A stretch of DNA of 64,000 nucleotides, taken from positions 62,001 through 126,000 of the forward strand of contig JADJYH010000002.1 of NCBI GenBank assembly GCA_016719855.1, given 5' to 3'. This DNA comes from Saprospiraceae bacterium (lineage in GTDB: Bacteria > Bacteroidota > Bacteroidia > Chitinophagales > Saprospiraceae). This document shows, piece after piece, positions 47,549 to 57,710 of the stretch; the first letter of the stretch is position 1; the number at the start of each line of letters is the position of its first letter. Both the position numbers and the translations under genes were made by a program. A model generated the notes under the pieces. It saw nothing but the letters and a program-made list of their open reading frames with translations. It was not told the DNA's origin and ran no database searches.

Positions 47549-48163
47549 ATGGCTGAACTAACTTTTCAATCCTTCCGTGGTGCTGAAATCGAGCAGGTAT
47601 TTGAGCTGTTGGCTATGTTGCGCATCGCCGTCTTTCGTGCCTTCCCGTACTGCTACGAGGGTAGTTTGGACTATGAACTGGACTACCTGCGCACCTATGC
47701 CAGCTCGCCCAGTTCGCTACTTTTTGCAGTTTTCGATAACGGTGAAATGGTTGGTGCCACCACTTGCATACCGCTTGAAGACGAGACGGAAGAAGTGAGG
47801 GAACCGTTTTTGGAGGCGGGTTATGACCTTGGTTCCATCTTCTATTTTGGCGAGAGCATACTGCTGCCGCAATACCGGGGCCTCGGCCTCGGCCATCGCT
47901 TCTTTGATGAGCGAGAGGCACATGCCCGGTCGTTTGGCAGCTACCAGTTTACTTGTTTCTGCGGCGTTGTTCGGCCCGATGATCACCCGGCTCGCCCAAG
48001 CGATTATCGCCCGTTGAATGAATTTTGGATAAAAAGCGGGATACCTGCCCGTGCCTGGACTTCAAAGCCAGTTCGAGTGGCTGGATATTGGCGAAGCCGA
48101 ACCTACCAAAAAGCCCATGCAATATTGGATGAAGCGAATTTGAGTTTTTGCGGAAAGATTTAG
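47549..48163 (+). CDS. GNAT-family N-acetyltransferase
   Basis: This 204-residue protein carries the GNAT acetyl-CoA motif LLPQYRGLGLGHRFFDE (Q/RxxGxG/A) at about residues 110-126, preceded by the beta-hairpin FAVFDNGEMVGATTCIPL. It acetylates an unknown amine. Its stop (48161-48163) overlaps the stop of the opposing DUF1501 gene, so transcription must converge without an intervening terminator. Confidence 0.8.
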   Translation: MAELTFQSFRGAEIEQVFELLAMLRIAVFRAFPYCYEGSLDYELDYLRTYASSPSSLLFAVFDNGEMVGATTCIPLEDETEEVREPFLEAGYDLGSIFYFGESILLPQYRGLGLGHRFFDEREAHARSFGSYQFTCFCGVVRPDDHPARPSDYRPLNEFWIKSGIPARAWTSKPVRVAGYWRSRTYQKAHAILDEANLSFCGKI

Positions 48164-49617
48164 GCCAAAATTCCCTTTACCACTTCCCCCGACACATCCG
48201 TCAAGCGATAGCGCCGACCTTGGTGCTTGAAGGTCATCTTCGTATGGTCGAGGCCGAGTTGGTTCAAGATGGTGGCGTGGAAATCGTGAATATGCACAGG
48301 GTCTTTCACGATGTTGTAGCCAAATTCGTCCGTTTCGCCATACTCAAATCCAGGCTTGATGCCACCACCTGCCATCCAAACCGAGAAGCTGCGGGGATGG
48401 TGGTCACGGCCGTACAATTTGGCGTCGAGTGGGCCTTGGCAGTAGTTGGTGCGGCCAAACTCTCCGCCCCAAACCACCAGCGTGTCGTCCAAAAGGCCCC
48501 GCTGCTTGAGGTCGAGGATGAGCGCTGCCGAGGGCTGGTCCACCTGCTTTGCCTGCATTCCCATTTCGTCCACAAGGTTGGAATGCTGGTCCCAGCCTTG
48601 GTGGTAAAGTTGGATGAAGCGAACGCCTTTCTCCGCCAGCTTCCGTGCCAGCAGGCAGTTCGCAGCAAAGCTGCCGGGCGTCACCACGTCTGGCCCGTAC
48701 ATTTTCAGGATATGGTCTGGTTCGCCGTTGATGTCCATCACCTCGGGCACGGAAGTCTGCATCCGGTAGGCCATTTCGTATTGCTTGATTCTCGAAAGGA
48801 TTTCGGGGTCGCCAAGCTCGTCGTAGGTCTGGTGGTTCAGTTCGGCCAAGTTGTCGAGGAAGCGGCGGCGGTCGGCCTGCTCCATGCCTTTTGGGTCGTT
48901 GAGGTACAGCACGGGGTCTTTTCCGCCTCGCAACAGCACGCCCTGGTGCGCCGAATCGAGGAAGCCCGCCGACCAGAGGTGGGCGTAGAGTCCCTGCGAA
49001 TTGCCGCCGCCCCGGCTGGTCAAAACCACGAATGCGGGCAGGTTTTCATTTTCGCTCCCCAACCCGTAACTGAGCCATGCGCCCATGCTCGGCCTTCCGC
49101 CCTGTTGGTGTCCCGTTTGGAAAAAGTAATGGCTGGGTCGTGGTTGATGGCCTCCGTGAAAAGGCTCCGCACGATGCAAATCTCATCCGCAATTTGTCCG
49201 GTGAATGGAAAGAAGTCGCTAATCCAAGCGCCGTTTTTTCCGTATTGCTTGAAGTCCACCGCCGAGCCTACCAACGGGAAACTTGGTCTGCCCGCTGGTC
49301 ATCGTTGTCAAACGTTGGCCCATGCGAACACTGGCGGGTAGGTCTTCACCGTGCATTTTGCGGAGCAACGGCTTGTAGTCGAACGACTCCAACTGCGAAG
49401 GAGCGCCGCTTTGGAACAGATAAATCACCCGTTTCGCCTTCGGCGCAAAATGCGGCATTCCAGTCAGGCTGGCTTCTTCGTCGCCTCTCCCGTTGCAGGA
49501 GAACAGGCTGGGTATCATCAACGAGCCGAGCGCAACCGAGCCAATCCCTGTGCTCATCCTTGAAAGGAAAGTGCGGCGGTTGATATTGAGTTGGGATTCA
49601 AAAAGTGGGTCTTGCAT
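48160..49617 (-). CDS. DUF1501 protein with Tat-like signal, two frame changes
   Basis: Restored to 485 residues, this is a DUF1501 protein. It has a Tat-type signal (NINRRTFLSRMSTGIGSVAL), the core FQSGAPSQLESFDYKP, the EAINHDPAITF block, and SMGAWLSYGLGSENENLPAFVVL. It ends GRDHHPRSFSVWMAGGGIKPG and TFKHQGRRYRLTDVSGEVV. Frame changes near 49276-49290 and in the A-run 49121-49125 cancel out. DUF1501 is an alkaline-phosphatase/sulfatase-like family, usually partnered with DUF1549/DUF1553 cytochrome proteins, as here. The role is still unknown. Confidence 0.85.
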
Positions 49618-49668
49618 GGTGCGATTTGTGACAAATTTGATTATTTGATTAGGCAGTTTTGCAACAAA

Positions 49669-50109
49669 TCACCTTGGCCGATGAATGTAATTTGTCATGT
49701 CCTCAATGATGTCCCTCTGCTGGTCAATGTACGCAAACACCACGTCACCGATGGAAATTAAGCCAAGCAACTTACCGTTTTCCAAAACTGGCAGGTGTCG
49801 CACTTTTTGGGCAGTCATCAATTGCATACAATCCTCGATTGAATCGTTCGGTGTGACAGTATGCAAGCCAGGATGCGGTGTCATGATTTCATGGACAAAG
49901 GTGTTTGCACTGAACTTGCCTTGCAGCACCACCTTACGGGCATAGTCCCGCTCGGTGAGTATGCCGACCAACCGCTCATCTTCCATCACCAACACAGAAC
50001 CAATATTGTGTTCGCCCATCACCCGGATGGCGTCATACACCCGTAAGTTGGGGGATACAATGTAAATAAAGCTTCCCTTTTGTTCCAAAATGTGCTTTAC
50101 TTTTTTCAT
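49669..50109 (-). CDS. Two-CBS-domain protein
   Basis: This 146-residue cytosolic protein consists of two CBS domains: YDAIRVMGEHNIGSVLVMED and MQLMTAQKVRHLPVLENGKL with GLISIGDVVFA. The pair forms a Bateman module binding adenosine nucleotides to sense energy state. No effector domain is attached, so it may act on a partner. It lies between the DUF1501 and DUF1549/DUF1553 genes on the same strand; a metabolic connection is possible but unproven. The start at 50109 is chosen over a longer in-frame start. Confidence 0.88.
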   Translation of the reverse strand: MKKVKHILEQKGSFIYIVSPNLRVYDAIRVMGEHNIGSVLVMEDERLVGILTERDYARKVVLQGKFSANTFVHEIMTPHPGLHTVTPNDSIEDCMQLMTAQKVRHLPVLENGKLLGLISIGDVVFAYIDQQRDIIEDMTNYIHRPR

Positions 50110-50178
50110 GCTGTTTATGTAGTTTTTAAATTTTAGACAAAAAACATTAGAACTATGCTCACTCACCCTCTCACGCTC

Positions 50179-52504
50179 TCACTTGCAAATCACCTCGTCC
50201 ATGTTGAACACCAGCGCCACCGTCTCCATCAGCGCAGCCGTCTCCACGGGGTCAACTGACTTGTCGGGCGGGCTATCGCCGACCTGGAGCAATTGCGTAG
50301 CGGTGTCGGGGTGATTGGCAAGTTCCATTTTTCGTACTTCGTAATGTTTTTTCAGCACCGCCAACTCGCCATCTGAGGGCTGCCGGGCAGCGGCCTGCCG
50401 GAAGGCTGCTATCAGTTTTTCATTGAATGGCAGCGCTTTGTTTCTCAGCAATTTCTCTGCAAGCACCCTTGATGCCTCCAGCATCAGCGGGTCGTTCATC
50501 AGGTTCAGGGCTTGCAGCGGCGTGTTGGTGCGCTGGCGTTTCACGGCGCACACGTCCCGGTAGCTGGCATCGAAAGTCGTGAGGAACGGGTGTGGCAGTG
50601 TCCGCTTGAAGATGGTGTACATCGTGCGCCGATAAAGTTTTCCCTGTTTATCCTGCACGTACTTGGTCAGGGTGCCTCTACCGTCTCCGGCGTTGGTTTC
50701 TTCCCAAAGCCCGGCGGGCTGGTACGGGCGAACGGGTGGCCCTCCGATGGTCGGATTCAGCAAGCCGCTGCTGGCGAGCCAAGTGTCCCGAATCATTTCC
50801 GGTGTCATTCGGAAGCGAGGTCCACGGCTCACAAGGCGGTTTTCGGGATCCACTTCCAACTTGTTGGGTGTCGTTTCGGCGGATTGCCGATAGGCCGCAG
50901 AAGTGACGATTTTTTTCACCAAACGCTTCACGTCCCAGCCGCTCTCCCGGAAGTCAACGGCCAGCCAATCGAGCAATTCAGGATGGCTGGGCAGCTCGCC
51001 CTGGCTTCCGAAGTTCTCGCTGCTTTTCACCAAGCCAAATCCAAAAAATTGCTGCCATATCCGGTTGACGGCGACCCTTGCCGCCAACGGATTTTTTTCA
51101 TCAAACGTCCATTTCGCAAGGCCGAGGCGGTTCTTGGGCAGTTCCGCTGGGTAGTCAAGGACGGCTTTTGGGGTGCCGAAAGTCACCTCCTTGTCGGGGT
51201 GGTCGTACTGGCCCCCGTTTCAGTGTGAAGGTCTTGCGAAGCGTGTCCGATTCCTGCATCACCATGCTGACGACCGTGTCGGCCTCCGAGTGGTTGATGA
51301 AGGTCAGTATGCAGTCCAATTCTTCTTCGGTCGGAGACATCGTCGGCTGCTCCGCAATGCTCACGTTGCTCACGTCGCCATAAAAACCCTTTTCGCTGCT
51401 TTGGTTGAAAAAGGCGTAGGCGCTGTAATATTCTTGCTGCGAAATCGGGTCGTATTTGTGGTCGTGGCATTTGGCGCACTCGAAGGTCAGGCCGAGGAAC
51501 GCCATGCCGTAGAGGTTGGTCTTGTCGGCGATGTACTCCGTGCGGTATTCCTCCTCGATGACGCCACCTTCCTGCGTAATCTTGTGGTTTCGGCAGAAAC
51601 CCGTGGCCAAGATTTGTTCTTTGTTCGCCTCCGGCAAAAGGTCGCCAGCCAACTGCCAGGTCACGAACTGGTCGTAGGGCATGTTTTGGTTGAAGGCGTG
51701 AATGACCCAGTCGCGCCAAGGCCACTGCGAGCGATAACTGTCGTCCTGGTAGCCGTGGGAGTCGGCGTAGCGGGCGAGGTCGAGCCAAGCGACGGCCTGG
51801 TGCTCGCCGTAGCTTGGCATGGCCAGCAGCGTGTCCACCATTTTTTCAAAAGCATCGTGCGACTGGTCGGCAAGGAACTGGTCGAGTAGGGCGGGGGAGG
51901 GCGGCAAACCCGTGATGTCGTAGCTCGTGCCGCGAAGTAGGCGCTCTTTGTCGGCTTCTTTGTTGGGTTTAAGTCCTTCGTTTTCAAGCTTTTGCAGGAT
52001 AAAATGGTCAATTTCGTTTTTTGCCCAATCCTTGTTTTTTACCTTCGGCAAAACAGACTTTGTGGGAGGTATGAAAGCCCAGTGCTGCTTGTATTTTGCG
52101 CCTTGCGCAATCCATTTTTTTATCAGCGCCTTTTCAAAATCCGAGAGCACAAGGTTGCTCTCAGGCGGAGGCATCATCTCTTCCGGGTCGGTTTCCATGA
52201 TGCGGCGGTAAAGTTCGCTCTGTTCCGGCTTGCCCGGCACGATGACGTGTCGGGTGGAATCCTCCTTCAGTGTCTTGAAAAAACCAGCTTCCACGTTCAG
52301 CCCAAGCTCAGATTCCTGCTTGGCCTTGTCTGGCCCGTGGCATTTGAAACAGCGGTCGGAGATGATGGGCTTGATGTGGTAATTGAAGTCCACCACGTCG
52401 GGCAGGCTAGCGGTTTTTTCTTTGCTGAAAAAGGCGGGAAACAACAGCACGGATACCAAGATTATCCCGCCAACGCCTATCATTAATTTCGTGGATGACT
52501 TCAT
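50179..52504 (-). CDS. DUF1549/DUF1553 cytochrome c-domain protein, one frame change
   Basis: Restored length is 774. An N-terminal membrane anchor (about 5-25) precedes a planctomycete-type cytochrome c domain with CFKCH heme motif at 52-56 and MMPPPESNLVL as probable distal ligand region. DUF1549 (RGTSYDITGLPPSPALLDQF, WLDLARYADSHGYQDD) and DUF1553 (AARVAVNRIWQQFFGFGLVK, GPRFRMTPEMIRDTW, RQRTNTPLQALNLMNDP) follow. The frame changes in the G-run at 51212-51216; deleting one base gives RGQYDHPDKEV. Such proteins pair with DUF1501 in polysaccharide or sulfatide-linked operons. Function is not established. Confidence 0.87.
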
Positions 52505-52593
52505 AAAAGCTGCAAATGAGTTGTATTTCGAGAGCGTAAGGTAGGAAAATTTTCAAAATCCCAAAAGCAGGCTGAACAAGTATTGTCATTGCC

Positions 52594-54236
52594 TCAATCA
52601 AGCATTTGGTACAACCCGGGGTCAGTGTGGGACAATGAATCATGCTGAACAATTTGGGACGCTGGTTGGCTTGACTTTGGCCGATTGGGCTTAATCTGTA
52701 GTTTTTGCCCTGGGTATTTCTTTTGCAGAACATACCACCAATAAAAGCTTTCATAATCTAAATAAATGGGGCGTAATGGGTTGATATTTATTTTCGTCTT
52801 TTTGTTTTTTTTAAATTCATGTGCTACATCATAATAGTACAAATTATTGGGAATACGGGTATAGTTCTTTTTTGCGAATACAGCAGCAATTATTAGCAGT
52901 AAAGCGCCTAAAATTGGACGCATATACTTTGACCGAAAATAGGGCAATATCGCAATGATTGGCACTAACAACGCCAAATAACCATGTGCGATCATATTTC
53001 TGTAATAGGGCAATTTTAGGATAAAAACGGACATGCACAGAAAGGCAATTCCGATGGAATAATATGCAACGCCGAGTACCATTCGCTCCCTGTATTTGCT
53101 GGATTTCGCAAATAAAAGCATAGGCAATAATAGACCCATGATGCCCAAAAAAACGCTTCCGTTATCTACGCAAAACCACTCTGAAAATAAGCCATCGAAA
53201 TAATGCCGCTCATTGAGGTGGCTCAAGAAATGCAAATGGGTGGTATTTTCTGATTGAACATATTTATTGTCCGTTACCGCACCGATGCCTGAAAATGAAA
53301 GCAATGGCAAATACAAAATAAAACTGGCCGAAAAGCCAAGGATGGAAGAGGTGATAAATGGTTTGTCAGGCTTTCTTTCAAAGCCTTGGACCAACGAACC
53401 GGCCAACAAAAGTCCAAGCCACCAATACAGGAAAGTGGGGAGGGTAAGTATGCCCACCACGTTGCAGACGGTATGCAGCGTCAATAAATAGGGAGAACGT
53501 TTGGTGAAATAACCCACGAATGTGCCAAGGCTCAAGCAACTGAACAACAAGACCAACTCATAACCCCTCGCTTGCCAAGAGAACCCCAAAACTGGAAATT
53601 GCAGGGCCAACACGAGTAAAATCAGACTGCTTAACCAGCGGGAATCCGTCCATTTTTTCAAAAAAAACCAAGTAAGACAGAGTGTTGCCCAGTAGCAAAA
53701 AAGTGAAATGAGCCGCCCCGTAAACACGAGGTCGTTGCTCCATGAAAAAATTGTTCCATTGATGGCATTGAAAAACAAGTGGTTGTTGGGTAAGGCGTAA
53801 TTGGAAATACACTGAAATTTTGGGAGCGAGGCGAAATTCACGGCGGAAAACACTTCATCGCTCGTGTACAACGTGGTTTGATTTTGAACAAACGAAACGA
53901 AAATAGCTCCCAAGGCAATCAGGGCGGTTGTTGCCACGGTCTGTTTTTTTAGGTTCAGTTTCGGCAACTGCGGCATTGCCGTTTTCCGAAAGAAATAAGA
54001 CCAGGCCAAGGCCGCAATTAGGGCCGCCAAGCACCACCAATTGCCTGCCTTTTTACGGCCACCGTGAATAATTCAGTTTCCCAAGTTGATGCCTTGTAAA
54101 AATAGGGGTTGATGTTCTTGTACCAAGCTACCAATTGCTGGTGGCTCGCTCCCCAATAAAGTAGGCAATAAATGCTGACTGCAAGAGGAGTGGCACCGAT
54201 GGCCAAGGAGCGAAGAAAATGGGAAAGTTTTGGCAT
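52594..54236 (-). CDS. GT-C-like polytopic membrane protein, one frame change
   Basis: This integral membrane protein of about 547 residues has 10 or more hydrophobic helices. Near the start of the main domain, TSDEVFSAVNFASLP and ISNYALPNNHLFFNAINGTI resemble the acidic first loop and the PNNH pattern of GT-C lipid-linked glycosyltransferases (inference). The family is not certain. The C-terminus is soluble (NPLRPIYLDYESFYWWYVLQ). The frame changes in the T5 run 54050-54054, where adding one base joins AVKKAGNWW to AALIAALAWSYFF. The gene is flanked by unrelated genes. Confidence 0.6.
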
Positions 54237-54410
54237 TGTGTCCTACTCGTCCAGTTGATAGCGGTTCCAGAAGGCAGGCGCTAAGTTAGTTGAAGTAAAA
54301 AAATGGACGCCCAAATTGTTCTCCCTGAGTCTCATCGCCGAATCCAAGAACCGACTCCGAAGAGCCAGGTTTGGTGTTGAGGTAAAATCAATGGCTCATG
54401 ACGCATTAGC
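54237..54410. other. Intergenic, no gene seen
   Basis: No recognisable gene or RNA. It leads directly into the 262-bp element. Confidence 0.4.
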
Positions 54411-54672
54411 GTAAAAAATAGGGGGTTTGGGGGCGCTCATTTCCAGCGCAGCCCAAAAAACTCTCTCCCCCCGACGAGCCGCCGAAGGCGGCGAGGAGGG
54501 GGCAATTTTTCGTAAATTCCTTGGTGAAGAAAGACTGCTTTTCACCTTAAAACGTCTTGAGCCAAATCAATTAGGGGTTTTTAAAAACAGAAAAAAGAGT
54601 CAACCCCTCTTTTTAGAAGGGGGTGTTGCTCGTAATTTCAAATAATTTCTCCCCACACCCCCTATTTTTTAC
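54411..54672. mobile_element. MITE-like element with perfect 16-bp terminal inverted repeats (GC-rich copy C)
   Basis: GTAAAAAATAGGGGGT (54411-54426) and ACCCCCTATTTTTTAC (54657-54672) are exact inverses, bounding 262 bp with no coding capacity. Inside the left end is the GC-rich core (TTTGGGGGCGC, CTCCCCCCGACGAGCCGCC, then hairpin GCCGCCGAAGGCGGC) shared with three other places. The open frames within it are repeat sequence, not genes. No target duplication is obvious. The right end lies 11 bases before the -33 of the glnN promoter. Confidence 0.7.
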
Positions 54673-54682
54673 ACAACATGTT

Positions 54683-54711
54683 TTGGAAAAAGATTTTTGC
54701 TCCTACTTTTG
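54683..54711 (+). promoter_or_regulatory. Promoter of glnN
   Basis: TTG at 54683-54685 and TACTTTTG at 54704-54711 (TAnnTTTG) are 18 nt apart. The ATG is 40 bases downstream. Confidence 0.6.
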
Positions 54712-54750
54712 CCTCGATTTTCAAACCAATCTAAAATAAAGAATATCAAC

Positions 54751-56939
54751 ATGGCAACTATCCGTTTTCAAGCAATCCAAGAAACCATGAACCGAAAGCC
54801 CGTTGCGGTCAGCGAGCCGAGCGTACGTCGGTCCGAGCTTTATGCTTCCAATGTTTTTACCGTCAGCACTGCCAAGCACTACATGCCCAAAGAGGCATAC
54901 ACTGCCGTGGTAGCCGCCAACACGCATGGCCAACAGATTGACCGCAAGATTGCTGACCAAGTGGCTTCCGGCATGAAGTCGTGGCCATGGGCAAAGGCGC
55001 CACGCACTATACCCACTGGTTTCAGCCGCTCACAGGAGCTACTGCTGAGAAGCACGACGCCTTCTTCGAGCCGGTGGGCGACGGCGCTGCCATTGACAAA
55101 TTCGACGGCGGCCAGTTGGTGCAGCAGGAGCCGGACGCATCGAGCTTCCCCAGCGGTGGCATCCGCAACACTTTCGAGGCAAGGGGCTACACCGCTTGGG
55201 ACCCCACCAGCCCTGCCTTCGTGATGGGCACGACGCTTTGCATTCCGACGGTCTTCGTATCGTACACGGGCGAGGCGCTCGACCACAAAACGCCGCTGCT
55301 CCGTGCGCTCCAATCCATTGACCAGGCCGCTACGGACGTGGCCCGCTATTTTGACAAAAACGTGAACAAGGTCATCTGCACCCTCGGCTGGGAGCAGGAG
55401 TATTTCCTGATTGACTCAGCCCTGGCAGCCTCCCGCCCCGATTTGACGCTGGCTGGCCGCTTGCTCCTTGGCCACGGCGCTGCGAAAGGCCAACAGTTGG
55501 AAGACCATTACTTCGGCTCCATTCCCGATAGGGCGCTGGCCTATATGCGGGAGCTTGAAATCGAGTGCATTTCGTTGGGCATCCCAGTGAAGACCCGCCA
55601 CAACGAGGTGGCTCCCAACCAGTTCGAGCTGGCACCGCTGTTCGAAGAGGCCAACCTCGCCGTTGACCACAACTCGCTGCTCATGGACGTGATGAGCAAA
55701 GTGGGCGCCCGCCACAATTTCAAGGTGCTGCTGCACGAGAAGCCCTTCGCTGGCATCAACGGCTCCGGCAAGCACAACAACTGGAGCATGTGTACCGACA
55801 CGGGCGTGAACCTGCTCTCGCCGGGCAAGACGCCGAAGAGCAACCTCATGTTCCTCACTTTTTTCATCAACACCATTAAGGCGGTGTACGAGTACGCCGA
55901 CTTGCTGCGGGCGTCCATCGCTTCCGCCAACAACGACCACCGTTTGGGGGCAAACGAGGCACCGCCAGCCATCATCTCCGTGTTCCTTGGCCTACAACTT
56001 TCGGCTGTACTGGATGAACTGGAGCGGGTATCCGACGGCAACCTTTCGCCAGAAGAAAAAACCGAGCTGAAGCTGAACGTTGTGGGCAAAATCCCTGAGA
56101 TTTTGTTGGACAATACCGACCGCAACCGAACCTCGCCTTTTGCCTTCACGGGCAATAAGTTCGAGTTCAGGGCTGTGGGGTCTTCTGCCAACTGCGCCAA
56201 GCCGATGATGGTGCTGAACACCATTGTTGCGCAGCAATTGCGGGAGTTCAAGGCCGAAGTGGACGCACTGGTGGAGACGAAAAAACTCAAGAAAGATGAC
56301 GCCATCTTCAACGTGCTGCGGGAATACATCAAGTCATCCAAGAAAATACGCTTCGAAGGCGACGGTTACAGCGACGACTGGGTGAAGGAGGCCAAAAAAC
56401 GAGGCCTGAACAACTTCACAACCACGCCGGAAGCGCTCAAGGCGCAGATTTCGAAGAAAGCCATTTCGCTGTTCGCCGACCACGGCGTGATGAACAAGGT
56501 GGAAATCGAGGCTCGCTACGAAATCGAGCTGGAGGAGTACATCAAAAAAGTGCAAATCGAAGGCCGCTTGCTTGGCGACATCGCCACCAACCACGTCATC
56601 CCAACGGCCATCGCCTACCAGAACACATTGATTGAAAACGTGAAGGGCTTGAAGGATATTTTTGAAAAAGATTTCAAGAAATATGCTGGTGAGCAGATTG
56701 AGCTGATCAAGGACATCTCCGAGCATATCGGCGCCATAAAATCCAACGTGGATGCGATGATTGAGGAGCGCAAAAAGGCCAACGTGATTGACCACGCAGA
56801 CAAACGGGCCGATGCCTACTGCAACAAGGTGAAGCCTTTCTTTGATGTCATCCGCTACCACTGCGACAAGCTGGAACTGATGGTGGACGACGAACTCTGG
56901 CCGCTGACGAAGTACCGGGAGTTGTTGTTTACGAAGTAA
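54751..56939 (+). CDS. glnN: Type III glutamine synthetase, one frame change
   Basis: This 729-residue glutamine synthetase of the GSIII type assimilates ammonia onto glutamate with ATP. The N-terminal block is FTVSTAKHYMPKEAYTAVV and the catalytic core has GATHYTHWFQPLTG, VICTLGWEQEYFLID, SLGIPVKTRHNEVAPNQFE and NGSGKHNNWSMCTDTG. The frame changes at about 54983-54984: one missing G restores SGMKSWAMGKGATHYTHW. Everything else is intact. Expression is probably from the promoter just upstream, next to the MITE-like element. A terminator hairpin follows at 57042. Confidence 0.93.
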
Positions 56940-56947
56940 AGTGATTT

Positions 56948-56998
56948 AAACACGGAGACACTGAGGCACGGAGAATTACGCTGTGCCTTTGTGCCTTC
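56948..56998. repeat. ACACGGAGACAC-type short dispersed repeat
   Basis: AAACACGGAGACACTGAGGCACGGAG then CTGTGCCTTTGTGCCTTCGT form opposed low-complexity arms of CACGGAG/CTGTGCC units. Such units recur between genes in Bacteroidota. Confidence 0.4.
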
Positions 56999-57041
56999 GT
57001 CTAATCTTTTTGAACCAAAAAAACCTGTATGCTCAGGTAAA

Positions 57042-57082
57042 TAAAAAAAGCCAAAAGGTACTTACCTTCTGGCCTTTTTTTG
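57042..57082. terminator. Bidirectional terminator after glnN
   Basis: AAAAAAAGCCAAAAGG pairs with CCTTCTGGCCTTTTTTT through a short loop, with A- and T-tracts on opposite sides. It lies between glnN (rightward) and the YgiT-like gene (leftward). Confidence 0.75.
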
Positions 57083-57113
57083 ACTTTACCAATAGGCTAA
57101 ATCCACATCAGTC

Positions 57114-57344
57114 CTACATGGATACCATCTCCAGCTGTGTCTTTTGCTTTCGTGCCCTATCGGTGATACTTTCCAATTGAATGGCAACGGGATTATCAAT
57201 CCAATCCTCGCCGCATTGTGTGCAGACACAAGCAGGAACATTGCGTACCACAACGACGCCAGTTTTTAAGTCAGCGGTAAAGGTGGTCGTGCCTTCTTCT
57301 ACTTTTCCGCCACAGATGGGGCATTTTGATGGGATATGGCTCAT
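57114..57344 (-). CDS. YgiT-type zinc-finger protein, antitoxin-like
   Basis: This 76-residue protein has two CxxC pairs (KCPICGGKVEEG, VCTQCGEDW) spaced as in the YgiT/MqsA zinc finger, with no C-terminal helix-turn-helix. It overlaps the DUF4258 gene by four bases (ATGA at 57341-57344), which marks an operon. In such pairs it is the likely antitoxin or accessory subunit; short forms without HTH are common with DUF4258. It would bind the partner rather than DNA. Confidence 0.8.
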   Translation of the reverse strand: MSHIPSKCPICGGKVEEGTTTFTADLKTGVVVVRNVPACVCTQCGEDWIDNPVAIQLESITDRARKQKTQLEMVSM

Positions 57345-57664
57345 TTTCTCTTAGTTTTAAAATCTTCTTCAAAGATGTTTAAGTCGGGTTCGTAGGTGGT
57401 AATCACAAAAATTATCCTTTCATCTTCATCGAATGAAGTAACAACATGAATTGGTCGAGAATTGGTAAACCCAAGCAGTAATACGCTTGGAAACGGTTTG
57501 TCATAACCGTAGTTTTGAATTACCTCACCGAACTCCATGACCTCAAGGACTTCACCACGTGATATCCCTCGACTTATCATCTTTTCAAGTACATGCTTTC
57601 GCCAGACAATGTTACCGTCGGCAAGTGCTTCTTTGAACAAGGTTTTGTCGAAGGGTAGTTCCAT
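57341..57664 (-). CDS. DUF4258 protein, toxin-like
   Basis: This is a 107-residue protein with WRKHVLEKMISRGISRGEVLEV and VIQNYGYDKPFPSVLLLGF, then RPIHVVTSFDEDERIIFVIT, the DUF4258 pattern. DUF4258 is related to RelE-like mRNA interferases and is usually paired with a YgiT-type antitoxin, as it is here. It precedes its partner and overlaps it, so translation is coupled. No catalytic residue can be assigned with certainty. It might equally be a regulatory pair without toxicity. Confidence 0.75.
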   Translation of the reverse strand: MELPFDKTLFKEALADGNIVWRKHVLEKMISRGISRGEVLEVMEFGEVIQNYGYDKPFPSVLLLGFTNSRPIHVVTSFDEDERIIFVITTYEPDLNIFEEDFKTKRK

Positions 57665-57710
57665 TTGGCAAATATAAGGGTTCTTGATTGTTGTTGAAAT
57701 TGAATGATAA

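Noticed and set aside
48148..49341. Open frame of nearly 400 codons opposite the DUF1501 gene
   Set aside because: It lies antisense to a conserved gene that needs only two frame corrections.
54427..54645. Small open frame within the MITE-like element
   Set aside because: It consists of the repeat's hairpin sequence; no such protein is credible.
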